From Moheibacter stercoris (lineage in GTDB: Bacteria > Bacteroidota > Bacteroidia > Flavobacteriales > Weeksellaceae): a stretch of 48,763 bases of DNA. Position 1 is the stretch's first letter. Every line of letters begins with the position of its first letter. The notes beneath the pieces are model-generated. The model saw nothing but the letters and a program-made list of their open reading frames with translations, had not been told where the DNA came from and did not search any database. Made by a program: the position numbers and the translations under genes. Of this stretch, positions 31,961 through 42,200 are shown piece by piece. Location of the stretch: positions 1 to 48,763 of the forward strand of contig NZ_JBEPMO010000017.1 in the NCBI RefSeq assembly GCF_040545805.1, written 5' to 3'.

Positions 31961-33709
31961 ATGTCAGAGCCGAAAAGAATATTTGATTTACTGCGAATTC
32001 AGCAACAACTAACACCCGGAATTTCCATTTATAATTACAAAGAAAATGACCAATGGAAAGGGATTTCAACCAAAGATTTTATTGAAAAAGTAAATGAAAT
32101 TTCCAAAGGATTAATTGCCTTAGGAATTCAACCTCATGACAAAGTTGGTTTGATCAGTGAAAATCGATTGGAATGGAATCTAATGGATTTTGCCATTCAG
32201 CAAATTGGGGCAGTTGTCGTCGCTATTTATCCGAATATTTCCGATCAAGATTACGAATTCATTCTGAACGATGCTGAAATCAATTTCTGTTTCGTGAGTT
32301 CAGACAATTTATACCATCGATTAGAAATATTGAAATCAAAAGTTTCTACATTAGATTCAGTTTTTACTTTCAATCCCTATTTCCATATTCCCAATTGGAA
32401 TGAAGTGATCGAATTGGGAAAATCAATTTCAGATGAAGAATTGAATCAATTGATGAACCAAGTTCAAACAAAAGATTTGGCTACTTTGATTTATACATCT
32501 GGAACCACTGGAAATCCCAAAGGAGTTATGCTGTCGCATGAGAATTTATTGGCAGATGTAATCAGTTCTGAATATTCATTTCCTGTTGTGGCTTATGATA
32601 AGGCATTGACGTTTTTACCGACTTGCCATGCCTATGAACGTGTTTTCCATTACGTCTATATCAAAATGGGTTTGCCTATTTTCTATGCACAGTCGATGGA
32701 AACGATTGGTGAAGATATTCGTGATGTGAAACCACAAATTTTTTCAGCCGTTCCACGCGTATTGGAAAAGGTGTATGAGAAAATTATGGACAAAGGACAT
32801 TCCTTGACAGGATTGAAACGAAAATTGTTTTTCTGGGCGATTGCATTGGGAGAACAATATGATTTGGACGAATCTAAATTTTCAGTTTGGTATCGATTTC
32901 AATTAAAATTAGCGCGAAAGTTGATTTTTTCTAAATGGAAAGAGGCGCTTGGTGGTGAAATCAAAGGAATTGCTTCTGGAAGTGCGACTTTACAAACCCG
33001 ACTATTGAAATTATTCTTAGCTGCAGGAATTCCAATTTACGAAGGATATGGTTTGACAGAAGCTGGGCCTTGTTTGTCAGTGAACTGTTTAAAACGAGGA
33101 ATGAAAATCGGAACTGTTGGTTTACCATTGGTTGGTATTGAAATAAAATTAGCTGAAGACGGTGAAATCCTTGCCAAAGGAAAAAATATCATGATGGGCT
33201 ATTATAAAAATCCGACGGCGACGGATGAAGTTTTGAAAGATGGATGGTTGCATACGGGTGATATTGGCGAATGGGTAGATGGTCGATTTTTGAAAATTAT
33301 TGACCGGAAAAAAGAAATGTTCAAAACCTCAGGCGGTAAATATGTAGTTCCGCAACAGATAGAATCGAAATTAACAGAATCTGATTATATTTTACAATCC
33401 TTAGTCATTGGAGAATCGCGCAAATTTCCATCAGCATTGATTATTCCAAATTTTGAAAAATTGAAAGAGGAATTGGATCTGTCCAATATCAAAAATGAAT
33501 TGATGATACAAGATCCTCGTGTTTTGGATATTTTAGAAAAAGTAGTTTCAAAAGTCAATCAAAATTTCGGGAATTGGGAACAAATCAAACGATTTCAATT
33601 ATTACCCAATGAATTTACCATTGAAACGGGAGAATTGACGCCAACCCTTAAAAATAAGCGAAAGGTCATCGAAAAGAAATTTGAAAAAGAAATTGATTTG
33701 ATGTATTGA
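31961..33709 (+). CDS. long-chain fatty-acid-CoA ligase (AMP-forming)
   Basis: The AMP-binding signature LIYTSGTTGNPKGVMLSHEN lies at about 175-194, with GYGLTEAGPCLS near 365 and the C-terminal hinge KIIDRKKEMFKTSGGKYV near 445. The length of 582 residues and the overall layout are those of FadD-like enzymes that activate fatty acids for beta-oxidation or lipid synthesis. It is cytosolic or peripheral to the inner membrane. No beta-oxidation genes are adjacent. Confidence 0.92.
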   Translation: MSEPKRIFDLLRIQQQLTPGISIYNYKENDQWKGISTKDFIEKVNEISKGLIALGIQPHDKVGLISENRLEWNLMDFAIQQIGAVVVAIYPNISDQDYEFILNDAEINFCFVSSDNLYHRLEILKSKVSTLDSVFTFNPYFHIPNWNEVIELGKSISDEELNQLMNQVQTKDLATLIYTSGTTGNPKGVMLSHENLLADVISSEYSFPVVAYDKALTFLPTCHAYERVFHYVYIKMGLPIFYAQSMETIGEDIRDVKPQIFSAVPRVLEKVYEKIMDKGHSLTGLKRKLFFWAIALGEQYDLDESKFSVWYRFQLKLARKLIFSKWKEALGGEIKGIASGSATLQTRLLKLFLAAGIPIYEGYGLTEAGPCLSVNCLKRGMKIGTVGLPLVGIEIKLAEDGEILAKGKNIMMGYYKNPTATDEVLKDGWLHTGDIGEWVDGRFLKIIDRKKEMFKTSGGKYVVPQQIESKLTESDYILQSLVIGESRKFPSALIIPNFEKLKEELDLSNIKNELMIQDPRVLDILEKVVSKVNQNFGNWEQIKRFQLLPNEFTIETGELTPTLKNKRKVIEKKFEKEIDLMY

Positions 33710-33788
33710 GTGGAAAACCTCATCACAATTCAATTTTGCCTAAATACCATACTTACCGTACATCAAGATTTCTGAGGTGAAACTGCCG

Positions 33789-33796
33789 TAAATTTG
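33789..33796 (+). promoter_or_regulatory. -7 box of the luciferase-like monooxygenase gene
   Basis: TAAATTTG fits TAnnTTTG and lies 16 bp before the ATG. The -33 region is weak. Confidence 0.45.
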
Positions 33797-33812
33797 TATA
33801 AAACTTAAAGAT

Positions 33813-34844
33813 ATGGAATTAGGAATCGGAATGTTCGGAGATTTGACGTTTGATAGACAAACCAATCAATTTCAATCACCTAAACTTAAATTACAAGAAA
33901 TCGTTGAACAAGTAAAATTGGCCGACGAATTAGGAATCGATGTGTTTTCCATTGGAGAACATCACCGTGCTGATTATGCAGTTTCATCACCAGAAACCAT
34001 CTTGGCAGCATTGTCAACCGTGACAAAAAATATAAAATTGGGAAGTGGAGTTTCGGTTTTGAGCTCAACAGATCCTGTAAAATTATACCAAGACTTTGCA
34101 ACAGTGGATTTATTGTCCAATAATCGCGCGGAAATCATTGCCGGACGTGGCAGTTTCATCGAATCTTATCCTTTGTTTGGATATGATTTGAAAGATTACA
34201 ATGCTTTATTTGAAGAAAAATTGGATTTGTTGCTTCATTTGAATAAAAACGAAGTCATCAATTGGGAAGGGAAATATAGAGCGCCAATTGTAAACCAAAC
34301 CATTTATCCGCGTCCAGAAAGGAAAATTCCAGTTTGGATCGCAGTAGGAGGAACGCCTGAATCTGTAATGCGTGCAGCTCGATTGGGATTGCCAATTATT
34401 TTCGCCATCATTGGTGGGATGCCAAGACAATTCAAACCGTTGATTGATTTCTACAAAGAACAATATATAGCTCATGGACACGATCCAGCGCAAATGCAAG
34501 TTGCTGTTCATTCGCACACCTTTGTGACCGATTCTCATGAAGATTTGATTCGCCATTATTATCCGTATTATGCGGCACAAATGGACCGAATTGGAAAAGA
34601 CAGAGGATGGCAACCATATACCAAAATGCAATTTGAAGGTGGAATGAGTCCAGAAGGTGCTTTGTTTATGGGAGATTCTCATCAGGTTGCAGAAAAAATG
34701 ATCAAAACCATTGAATTATTTGGTTTGACTAGATTCATTGCCCATATTGACATTGGAGGTCCAACTCATTTGGAAATGATGAAAGCAATTGAATTGTATG
34801 GAACCCAAGTTGTACCAGAAGTTAGAAAAGCAATCCAGCAATAG
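33813..34844 (+). CDS. LLM class flavin-dependent oxidoreductase
   Basis: This 343-residue protein has the bacterial-luciferase-like fold signature: an N-terminal strand with MFGDLTFDR, SIGEHHRADYAVSSP near 47-61, SGVSVLSSTDPVKLYQDFATVDLLS near 80-100 and AGRGSFIESYPLFG near 110. These are reduced-flavin-dependent monooxygenases. The substrate is unknown. It has its own -7 box and a strong terminator. Confidence 0.88.
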   Translation: MELGIGMFGDLTFDRQTNQFQSPKLKLQEIVEQVKLADELGIDVFSIGEHHRADYAVSSPETILAALSTVTKNIKLGSGVSVLSSTDPVKLYQDFATVDLLSNNRAEIIAGRGSFIESYPLFGYDLKDYNALFEEKLDLLLHLNKNEVINWEGKYRAPIVNQTIYPRPERKIPVWIAVGGTPESVMRAARLGLPIIFAIIGGMPRQFKPLIDFYKEQYIAHGHDPAQMQVAVHSHTFVTDSHEDLIRHYYPYYAAQMDRIGKDRGWQPYTKMQFEGGMSPEGALFMGDSHQVAEKMIKTIELFGLTRFIAHIDIGGPTHLEMMKAIELYGTQVVPEVRKAIQQ

Positions 34845-34865
34845 TTTTTTATTTTTTATGGTTAG

Positions 34866-34903
34866 AATTGACGAAAGATTGATTTTTTCGTCAATTTTTT
34901 TTT
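34866..34903 (+). terminator. intrinsic terminator of the LLM oxidoreductase gene
   Basis: AATTGACGAAA (34866-34876) pairs perfectly with TTTCGTCAATT (34886-34896), and a T run ends at 34903. It separates the LLM gene from the ABC permease operon and argues against permease starts upstream of it. Confidence 0.88.
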
Positions 34904-34926
34904 CAGAAATGTATTTTTCATTTCAT

Positions 34927-34957
34927 TTTCAAAGCTTCGCTAGGTTCAATATATTTG
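34927..34957 (+). promoter_or_regulatory. promoter of the ABC permease operon
   Basis: TTTC (34927-34930), 19 bp, then TATATTTG (34950-34957): a perfect -7 box with a near-consensus -33 box. It lies between the upstream terminator and the TTG start proposed for the permease. Confidence 0.55.
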
Positions 34958-34971
34958 CGGAAACGCAGAAT

Positions 34972-35964
34972 TTGAAATACACCGTTTCCATTTTTGTATT
35001 AGTCCTCCTAAGTTTAGTCATGCTATTCCTCAATTTAAATAGTGGAAATGCATCTATTTCCTTGATGGACATTTTTCAAGATGAAACAGCTCAAAAACTT
35101 ATTGTGGATTATCGATTACCCAAATCTTTAGCTGCCATTCTAGCTGGAATCGCGTTGCCAATAAGTGGATTGTTATTACAAGAATTATTTCGAAATCCAT
35201 TGGCAGATCCTTCCGTTTTAGGCATCACATCTTCCGCTGGATTGGGAGTTGCAATGATTATTTTTGCTAGTTCCATAGCCGGATATTTTGGTTTCGTAAA
35301 CAATCCGTGGATCTTAAGCATTGCATCCTTTGTCGGAGCATTGATTGGATTATTGGTGATTGGATATTTTTCGACAAAATTGAAATCCACGGCTAGTTTA
35401 ATCATTGTCGGAATGATGATAGCAGGATTTTCTTCGGCTATTATTGGAATTCTTCAATTTTTCGCACCTTCAGAAAAAGTCAAAACCTATTTGTTATGGA
35501 CGTTTGGCTCTATATCAGGTTTAAATTGGACACAAGTTTTGGTTTTTTCCTTGATGGTTGGTTTGGGAATTTTGATTTCTTGTTTTACCTTAAAAGGTAT
35601 AATGGGATTGCGATTGGGAGAACAATATGCACATAGTATGGGAATTCCCATTAAGAGACTAAGAACCTTGATTCTTTTATCATCCGCTATTTTAACCGCA
35701 GCAACTACTGCTTTTGTTGGGCCAATTGCTTTCATCGGTTTAGCGATTCCGCACATCGTTCGTATACTTTTCAAAGAAACGCAAATACTCAAACAATTTG
35801 TATTGGTCATGGGAACGGGTGTCGTTTTTATGTTGACGATACTCTGGATTTCCCAGCTATTTGAAACGGGAACTTTGCCTATTAATATTATAACAAGTTT
35901 AATGGGTGCGCCTTTTGTGATGAGCATCATTTTACGAAAATCTAATTTTAAATGGGATGAATAA
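34972..35964 (+). CDS. FecCD-family ABC transporter permease
   Basis: With a TTG start at 34972 the protein has 330 residues, the usual FecCD length, and begins directly with a membrane helix. Longer frames (ATG at 34909 or 34789) would start upstream of the promoter or inside the terminator. About nine to ten hydrophobic helices are visible. GLLLQELFRNPLADPSVLGI and the late IAFIGLAIPHIVRILF are hallmark stretches of iron-siderophore, haem and cobalamin permeases. It overlaps the ATPase gene by 8 bp. No periplasmic binding-protein gene is adjacent. Confidence 0.88.
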   Translation: MKYTVSIFVLVLLSLVMLFLNLNSGNASISLMDIFQDETAQKLIVDYRLPKSLAAILAGIALPISGLLLQELFRNPLADPSVLGITSSAGLGVAMIIFASSIAGYFGFVNNPWILSIASFVGALIGLLVIGYFSTKLKSTASLIIVGMMIAGFSSAIIGILQFFAPSEKVKTYLLWTFGSISGLNWTQVLVFSLMVGLGILISCFTLKGIMGLRLGEQYAHSMGIPIKRLRTLILLSSAILTAATTAFVGPIAFIGLAIPHIVRILFKETQILKQFVLVMGTGVVFMLTILWISQLFETGTLPINIITSLMGAPFVMSIILRKSNFKWDE

Positions 35965-36940
35965 ACCCTTATTGGAAATAGAAAATTTAAGTGTTGGCTA
36001 TCGTTCTCCGATTGTTCAAAATTTAAATGCATCTATATTTCAAGGTGAATTTGTGGGCTTAACAGGTCGAAATGGTTCCGGAAAGAGCAGTTTACTAAAA
36101 ACGATTTTAGGACTTCAACCCAATTTAGATGGTTCAATACAATTTTTTGGTGAGGAAGTTCAAGATTGGTCTGTTCAAAAACGTGCAAAAAACATTGCGG
36201 TAGTTTTTTCGAGACTTACACACGCTCCAGCGATTTCAGTGTATGAAATGGTAGCATTGGGAAGATTGCCATACCAAACAGGATTTTCGAAATTAACGAA
36301 AGACGATCATCAAAAAATCGAAGAGGCGCTAGAATTAGTCGGAATTACTTCATTGGCTTCCAAAATGACCAACAACCTTAGTGATGGACAATTGCAAATG
36401 TCGATGATTGCACGTGCTTTGGTTCAAGATACGCCATTGATTGTTATGGACGAGCCGACTTCTCATTTGGATGTTGAAAATCAATTCAAAATATTTGAAT
36501 TAATTGTCAACTTATCGCAGCAAACGAATAAAACTTTTTTGGTTGCTTCTCATCAAATCGAATTATTACTTCAAAATTCCACACAACTTTGGTGGATAGA
36601 TCAAGGTGAATTTTTTGCTGGATTTCCAGAGGAAATTGCGTATGAACAAGAAATATTTGAAAAATTGGCACAAGATCAAATTCAGTTTGATTATGAATTG
36701 GGAAGATTTCAATACCAACATCTCAAATCTCATACGATTCAATTTTTTTCAGATCATTCCCAATTTGCGTATTGGACCAAACAGGCCTTAGTAAGAAACG
36801 GATTTGACATTCAACCGCAAGCTGAAACCAAAATTGAAATCAAGGATCATAAGATTTTGGTGGATTCCCGTACCTTTGAATCGATCAAAGAATTAATACA
36901 GTATTTGAATTTAACTTTATGCAAAAGAACATCATCATAA
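35957..36940 (+). CDS. ABC transporter ATP-binding protein (FecE-like) with C-terminal extension
   Basis: Walker A is GRNGSGKSS (37-45), the signature is LSDGQ with Asp in place of the usual Gly, and Walker B is LIVMDEPTSHLD. It is the ATPase for the overlapping FecCD permease, importing an iron chelate or a similar metal complex. At 327 residues it is about 70 longer than typical FecE/BtuD; the extra C-terminal part (from about 250) has no motif I recognise. It overlaps the SDR gene by 22 bp, an unusually long overlap that indicates tight coupling. Confidence 0.9.
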   Translation: MNKPLLEIENLSVGYRSPIVQNLNASIFQGEFVGLTGRNGSGKSSLLKTILGLQPNLDGSIQFFGEEVQDWSVQKRAKNIAVVFSRLTHAPAISVYEMVALGRLPYQTGFSKLTKDDHQKIEEALELVGITSLASKMTNNLSDGQLQMSMIARALVQDTPLIVMDEPTSHLDVENQFKIFELIVNLSQQTNKTFLVASHQIELLLQNSTQLWWIDQGEFFAGFPEEIAYEQEIFEKLAQDQIQFDYELGRFQYQHLKSHTIQFFSDHSQFAYWTKQALVRNGFDIQPQAETKIEIKDHKILVDSRTFESIKELIQYLNLTLCKRTSS

Positions 36941-37611
36941 CCGGTGCTAGTAGAGGAATTGGTAAAGAATTGGCCAAATTACATCTTGCCAATGGAAACA
37001 ATGTTTTAGCCATTTCTAGAAACGAATTGAAATTAACAGAATTGAAAGCTTTTGAAAACAATTCAACTTTGACTGTTTTGGCATTGGACATGGCAAATTA
37101 TTCGGATTTAGATCAAATTACCAACGCAATTTCAAATTGGGATAGAGTAGATGTTTTGTATAACAATGCTGGAACATTGGTCAACAAACCTTTTGCTGAA
37201 ATTTCGGAATCCGATATTGATTTTTCTATCGCTGTTAATTACAAAGCAGCTTTCCGAATCATCCAATTAGCCTTACCCAAAATGAATGGAAATTCGCATA
37301 TTGTCAATATTACAACTATGGGAGCTGTTCAAGGATCTGTGAAATTTCCAGGATTGGCAGCATATTCATCTTCAAAATCGGGAATTGTTACTTTAACTGA
37401 GTTATTGGCAGAGGAATTTTCAGAAGATCAACCAAGAATAAATGCGATCGCATTAGGGGCCGTTCAAACTGAGATGTTGGAAGAAGCTTTTCCTGGATTA
37501 CAAGCGCCAATTTCAGCAGAAAAAATGGCGAAGTATTTATATGATTTTGGTCTAGAAGGGCATCAATATCAGAATGGTAAATTACTTCAACTATCAACCA
37601 CAACGCCATAA
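36919..37611 (+). CDS. SDR family NAD(P)-dependent oxidoreductase
   Basis: The 230-residue protein has the cofactor motif TGASRGIGKELA (8-19), the NNAG motif in LYNNAGTL, the catalytic Ser region VNITTMGAVQGS and the active-site YSSSKSG (Tyr-x3-Lys). Substrate unknown. Its place in the ABC operon suggests that it could act on the imported chelate, for example as a reductase, but this is only inferred. Confidence 0.88.
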   Translation: MQKNIIITGASRGIGKELAKLHLANGNNVLAISRNELKLTELKAFENNSTLTVLALDMANYSDLDQITNAISNWDRVDVLYNNAGTLVNKPFAEISESDIDFSIAVNYKAAFRIIQLALPKMNGNSHIVNITTMGAVQGSVKFPGLAAYSSSKSGIVTLTELLAEEFSEDQPRINAIALGAVQTEMLEEAFPGLQAPISAEKMAKYLYDFGLEGHQYQNGKLLQLSTTTP

Positions 37612-37668
37612 TATTAACATATTTTTACTTTGAGAATTTGTATCTTCAACGCATAAAAATCAAATCTC

Positions 37669-39003
37669 ATGAAAAAATTTTACTCGAGTATCCTAGCCAT
37701 TTGTTTAGGGTCTATACTATTTTCCCAAGAATTTACCTTGGAAGAATTTTCTACAGGATTGGTTAATCCAGTAGAAATTGTACATGCAGGAGATGAACGA
37801 TTATTTGTTGTACAACAAGGCGGTCAAATTATTGTGGTAAATCCTGACGGTTCAAAAAATTCTACTCCTTTTTTAAACATTAGCTCCATTATTTCAAGTG
37901 GCGGTGAAAGAGGATTGTTGGGTTTGGCATTTGCTCCTGATTATGCAAGTTCTGGAAGATTTTATGTCAATTATACCAATACTTCTGGTAATACAGTCAT
38001 TGCTCGGTACACAGTGAGTTCAGACCCAAATATAGCCAACCCATCAGGAACTGTTTTGATGACCATTGATCAACCTTTTTCCAATCACAATGGAGGAAAC
38101 ATTCACTTTGGTCCAGATGGTTACCTTTGGATTTCTATGGGCGATGGTGGAAGTGGTGGAGATCCTCAAAATTACGCACAAAATAAAAATTCCCTCCTTG
38201 GAAAAATGCTTCGTATAGATGTAAGTGGTGAAACCTATACGTCACCTTCCGATAATCCATTTGTCGGAACAGATGGTGCAGATGAGATTTGGTCGTATGG
38301 TTTGAGAAATGCGTGGAAATTCTCGTTTGATCGAGAAACGGGTGATGTATGGATTGCAGATGTTGGACAAAATGCCATTGAAGAAATCAACAAAATGTCA
38401 TCTACAGATTTAGGTTTGAATTATGGATGGAGATGTTACGAAGGTAACAACACTTATAATACAAGCGGATGTCCGAGTCAAGAAACCATGACCTTTCCAG
38501 TGGCGGTTTACAACCATTCTGGCGGTCGTTGTTCCATAACAGGTGGATATGTTTACAGAGGAGATTTATATCCAAACCTAACAGGAAAGTATTTCTTCGC
38601 TGATTATTGTTCGGGTGAAATTGGATGGGTTGATCAAGAAAATAATTTAGAATTTTTAACTGATACGTCAAACTTCTTTGCCACATTTGGGGAAGATCTT
38701 CAAGGCGAATTGTATGTAGGAGGATCTGGGAAACTATTCAAAATCGTTGGAGAAGAAGTTGCCAGTGTCCAAGATTTAAATAAATTGAAAATTTCTTTCT
38801 TTCCAAATCCGGTTAAGGATGTCTTGAATGTTGAATCCAACAAGAAAGTAGAAGAAATTTCCATCTATAATTTCGAAGGAAAACTTTTAGGTTCATTTAA
38901 AGATCAAGCCCAAATTGATGTTTCTCATTTATCAAAAGGTGTGTACATGGTAACTGTAAAATCTGGAAAATTGACCAAAACGCAGAAAATTATTAAAAAC
39001 TAA
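37669..39003 (+). CDS. secreted PQQ-dependent sugar dehydrogenase with T9SS sorting domain
   Basis: After a signal peptide (about 1-19) the six-bladed propeller of the soluble glucose/sorbosone dehydrogenase family follows, with GERGLLGLAFAPDY near 80-93, NHNGGNIHFGPDGYLWISMG near 143-162 and GLRNAWKFSFD near 206. PQQ and Ca2+ should bind in the propeller. The last ~75 residues (from FFPNPVKDVLNVE) are a T9SS type A domain, so it is delivered to the outside or cell surface. It would oxidise aldose sugars to lactones. A terminator follows. Confidence 0.9.
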   Translation: MKKFYSSILAICLGSILFSQEFTLEEFSTGLVNPVEIVHAGDERLFVVQQGGQIIVVNPDGSKNSTPFLNISSIISSGGERGLLGLAFAPDYASSGRFYVNYTNTSGNTVIARYTVSSDPNIANPSGTVLMTIDQPFSNHNGGNIHFGPDGYLWISMGDGGSGGDPQNYAQNKNSLLGKMLRIDVSGETYTSPSDNPFVGTDGADEIWSYGLRNAWKFSFDRETGDVWIADVGQNAIEEINKMSSTDLGLNYGWRCYEGNNTYNTSGCPSQETMTFPVAVYNHSGGRCSITGGYVYRGDLYPNLTGKYFFADYCSGEIGWVDQENNLEFLTDTSNFFATFGEDLQGELYVGGSGKLFKIVGEEVASVQDLNKLKISFFPNPVKDVLNVESNKKVEEISIYNFEGKLLGSFKDQAQIDVSHLSKGVYMVTVKSGKLTKTQKIIKN

Positions 39004-39022
39004 TTTATACAATAAATAGATC

Positions 39023-39068
39023 AATCGGTTTCTTGAAGGAGGATGAATTCTCTTTTGAGAAACCGATT
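39023..39068 (+). terminator. intrinsic terminator of the sugar dehydrogenase gene
   Basis: AATCGGTTTCT (39023-39033) pairs perfectly with AGAAACCGATT (39058-39068) across a 24-nt loop, and TTT follows. The T-tract is short but the 11-bp stem is strong. Confidence 0.65.
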
Positions 39069-39101
39069 TTCATTTCTGTTGAAAAAGAAATCATGTAGAA
39101 G

Positions 39102-39118
39102 TTTACATAAAGTTTAAC
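39102..39118 (+). promoter_or_regulatory. direct repeat upstream of susC
   Basis: TTTACA (39102-39107), TAAAG, TTTAAC (39113-39118) form two similar hexamers at an 11-bp period. The layout is like the Pho boxes of Firmicutes. A near-consensus -7 element, AACCTTTG, lies about 20 bp further on. This is suggestive only. Confidence 0.25.
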
Positions 39119-39280
39119 TAAATAACCTTTTCCTAAACCTTTGCTTACATAAGAATAACCGATACCTAAGCTATTCCAAAAATTATTTCCATATCACATT
39201 AAGTCCACTTAATCTATTGTTAAAGTTTTCGAAATAAATCTCCCATAAACAAATGAGACATTCGCGGAAATTTTAATTTT

Positions 39281-42200
39281 ATGAGAGGATTTTTATCGGT
39301 TACTTTATTTCTACTCTTTGGTTTACTCTGGGGACAAACCAAAGAATCAGATTTAATTGGGGGAAGTGTCAAATCGCCAGATGGATTTACGCTGAGTGAT
39401 GTCTTGGTCGAAAATAAAAGCACAGGCTCTGTGGTTTATTCAGATGCAGATGGAAACTTTACCATTGAAGCATCGCCCAATGACGTTTTACGATTTGAAC
39501 TATTGAATCATGAAACAATGGAATTAAATGTTGGCGCTGATCAGCAATACAACATTGTTTTAAATGAATCGGGTATTAATGAACTTGAAGGTGTCGTGAT
39601 TACCGCTTTGGGAATTTCCAAAGATGAGAAAAAAGTAGGATATGCTACTCAAGAAGTGGAAACCGACAGAATGGCAAGTATTACCACACCAAGTTTGGGT
39701 AGTATGTTTTCTGGAGAAGTCGCAGGTATGAATGTATCCAATCCAACAGGATTGCAGCAAGCACCTGTTATTACGTTACGTGGGAAAAATCCAGTAATTG
39801 TGATTGACGGTGTGATTGTCAATACTGAGGCTTATAGCGCACTTAACCAAAATGACATTGAAAACATCAATATTTTAAAAGGAACGACTGCTTCTGCATT
39901 GTATGGATCAAGAGGGAAAGATGGAGCAATTTTGGTCACGACCAAAAAAGCCAAAAGAGAAGGTGTTTCTGTGGAATTTTCCCAAAATACGATGTTCACA
40001 GCAGGTTATACTGTTTTTCCTGATACCCAAAAAGAATATGGAGCAGGTTCAAACGGTCAATATGAATTCTGGGATGGTGCCGATGGAGGTATCAATGATG
40101 GTGATATGATTTGGGGACCAAAGTTTGTTCCTGGAAGAAAAATTGCCCAATGGAATAGTCCTATCTTGGATACCCAAACTGGACAAATCATCGAATGGTA
40201 CGGAAATGTGGCAGGAACACAATATGATGATCGTACGCGATATCAACGTGTTCCGATCGATTGGAAATACCACGACAATTTGAAGACATTCCTACGTACA
40301 GGAAGTATAACCAATACCAATTTTGCTGTCAATTTAAAATCAGAGAAAGGTTCTTTGCGATTAGCAGGTAACTATGTAAACATGGAAGACCGTGTCCCTG
40401 AAATGAGATTGAATCGTGGTGGATTGAGTCTAAATGGTGTGTTAAACATTACAGATCGTTTAAGATTAAATTCTAAATTATCTTACAATCGAACCTATTC
40501 ACCAAACATCCAAAATTATGATTACAATCCAGCCAACTATATCTACACCATTTTGGTTTGGATGGGAGGAGATGTAGACGGAGCAGCTTTGCGCGACAAT
40601 CATTGGGTTCCTGGAATGGAAGGATATAGACAAGCCAATTTCAACTATGCATGGCACAACAATCCTTGGTTCAATGTACATCATTACCGTAACGAACGTT
40701 TAACCAATGTTTTAAATGGTCAAATTGGATTTGAATATGATGCGACAGATGAATTGTCGTTCAAAACAGATGTATCTTTAATCGCTGACGATACCACAAG
40801 AGAAATCAAAAGTCCGAAATCTTATTTCAATTATAGCTCTGGACGCGAAGGAAATTATACCGCTACCAAATACTCCAATAATATGTTGGATTATAATTTC
40901 ATGGGAACCTATACAAAAGATTTATTTCATGGGGATGTCGAAATCATTGCCAATGCTGGAGCTTCTGGAAATTATTGGAAATACAATTACACAAGCTCAC
41001 AAACAGATGGTTTGATTGTTCCAGGTGTTTACAATTTAGGAAACTCTCAAGGGCAAGTTTCAACCAGCAACCGAATTACAGAGCGATTGATTTATAGTTT
41101 GTATGCAACATTAGACATCGGATTGTTTGATGTTTTGTATATGAATGCTTCGGTACGTAATGACTGGAACTCTACATTACCAGCAGAAAACCGTTCGTAT
41201 TTTTATCCTTCCTTATCTGGATCAGTTTTGTTGAATAATTTATTCAACATGAACAAATCAACCGTTGATTTGGTGAAATTATATGGTTCTTGGGCAAAAG
41301 TTTCGGGAGGCTTAGATCCTTATTCTTTGAACAATTATTATGTAACAGGTGAGATGAATTACAACGGAAATCAGTCGGCTTATTATCCGTCCTTATTGGC
41401 AAATTCCAATATCAAACCACAAACAACTGAATCTTATGAAGTGGGATTGAGTTCATCTTTCTTCCATAAAAGATTGACTTTGGACATGGCGTACTATCGC
41501 ACATTGGATTACAACCAAATTATAGCTCTTCCCGTCTCTGAATCATCTGGTTATAATACACGCTATGTAAATGGAAATGAATATACCACCAATGGATTGG
41601 AAATTACAGTTGGAATAGTGCCAATAAAAACAGAAAATTTCAATTGGAAAACAACCTTGAATTTTGCAACAAGCGAACAAAAATTAACCGAAATCTATGG
41701 TGGACAAGAACGTTTTGGAAACCTTCGTTTAAATGACCGAATTGATTCTTATTACGATTACAAATGGATGACCAATTCCGAAGGTCAAGTGATTTTAAAT
41801 GCTGCTACAGGTATGCCGACACGCGATCCATATGTGAAATATTTAGGTCATTTCAATCCCGATTGGACTTTTGGATTCAATAATACGTTCAAATACAAAA
41901 ACTGGAAATTGGACATTGGAATCGACGGAAGTATCGGAGGAGTGATGCGTTCGCAGATTGTTGAGAAATTGTGGTGGGGCGGACAACATCCAAGTTCAAC
42001 ACTTTGGAGAGATCAAGAATACGCATCGGGTCACTATGTATTTGTTCCAAATGGTGTAAATGTTGTGGGTGGAGAAATTGTATATGATGTAAATGGAAAT
42101 ATCCTATCAGACACACGTCAATATGCAGCTCATACAACACCAATCAGCTGGCAAGCTTGGTCGCAAAACTATCCTTACCAAGCAAGAGTTTTAGAAGATG

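Noticed and set aside
31821..32069. 83-residue N-terminal extension of the dienelactone hydrolase
   Set aside because: It overlaps the start of the divergent acyl-CoA ligase gene, and a normal signal peptide begins at the ATG at 31820.
34789..34971. Longer ABC permease starting within the LLM gene or at ATG 34909
   Set aside because: These starts precede a strong terminator or the promoter; the TTG at 34972 yields a standard FecCD N-terminus. ATG 34909 remains possible if the promoter is wrong.
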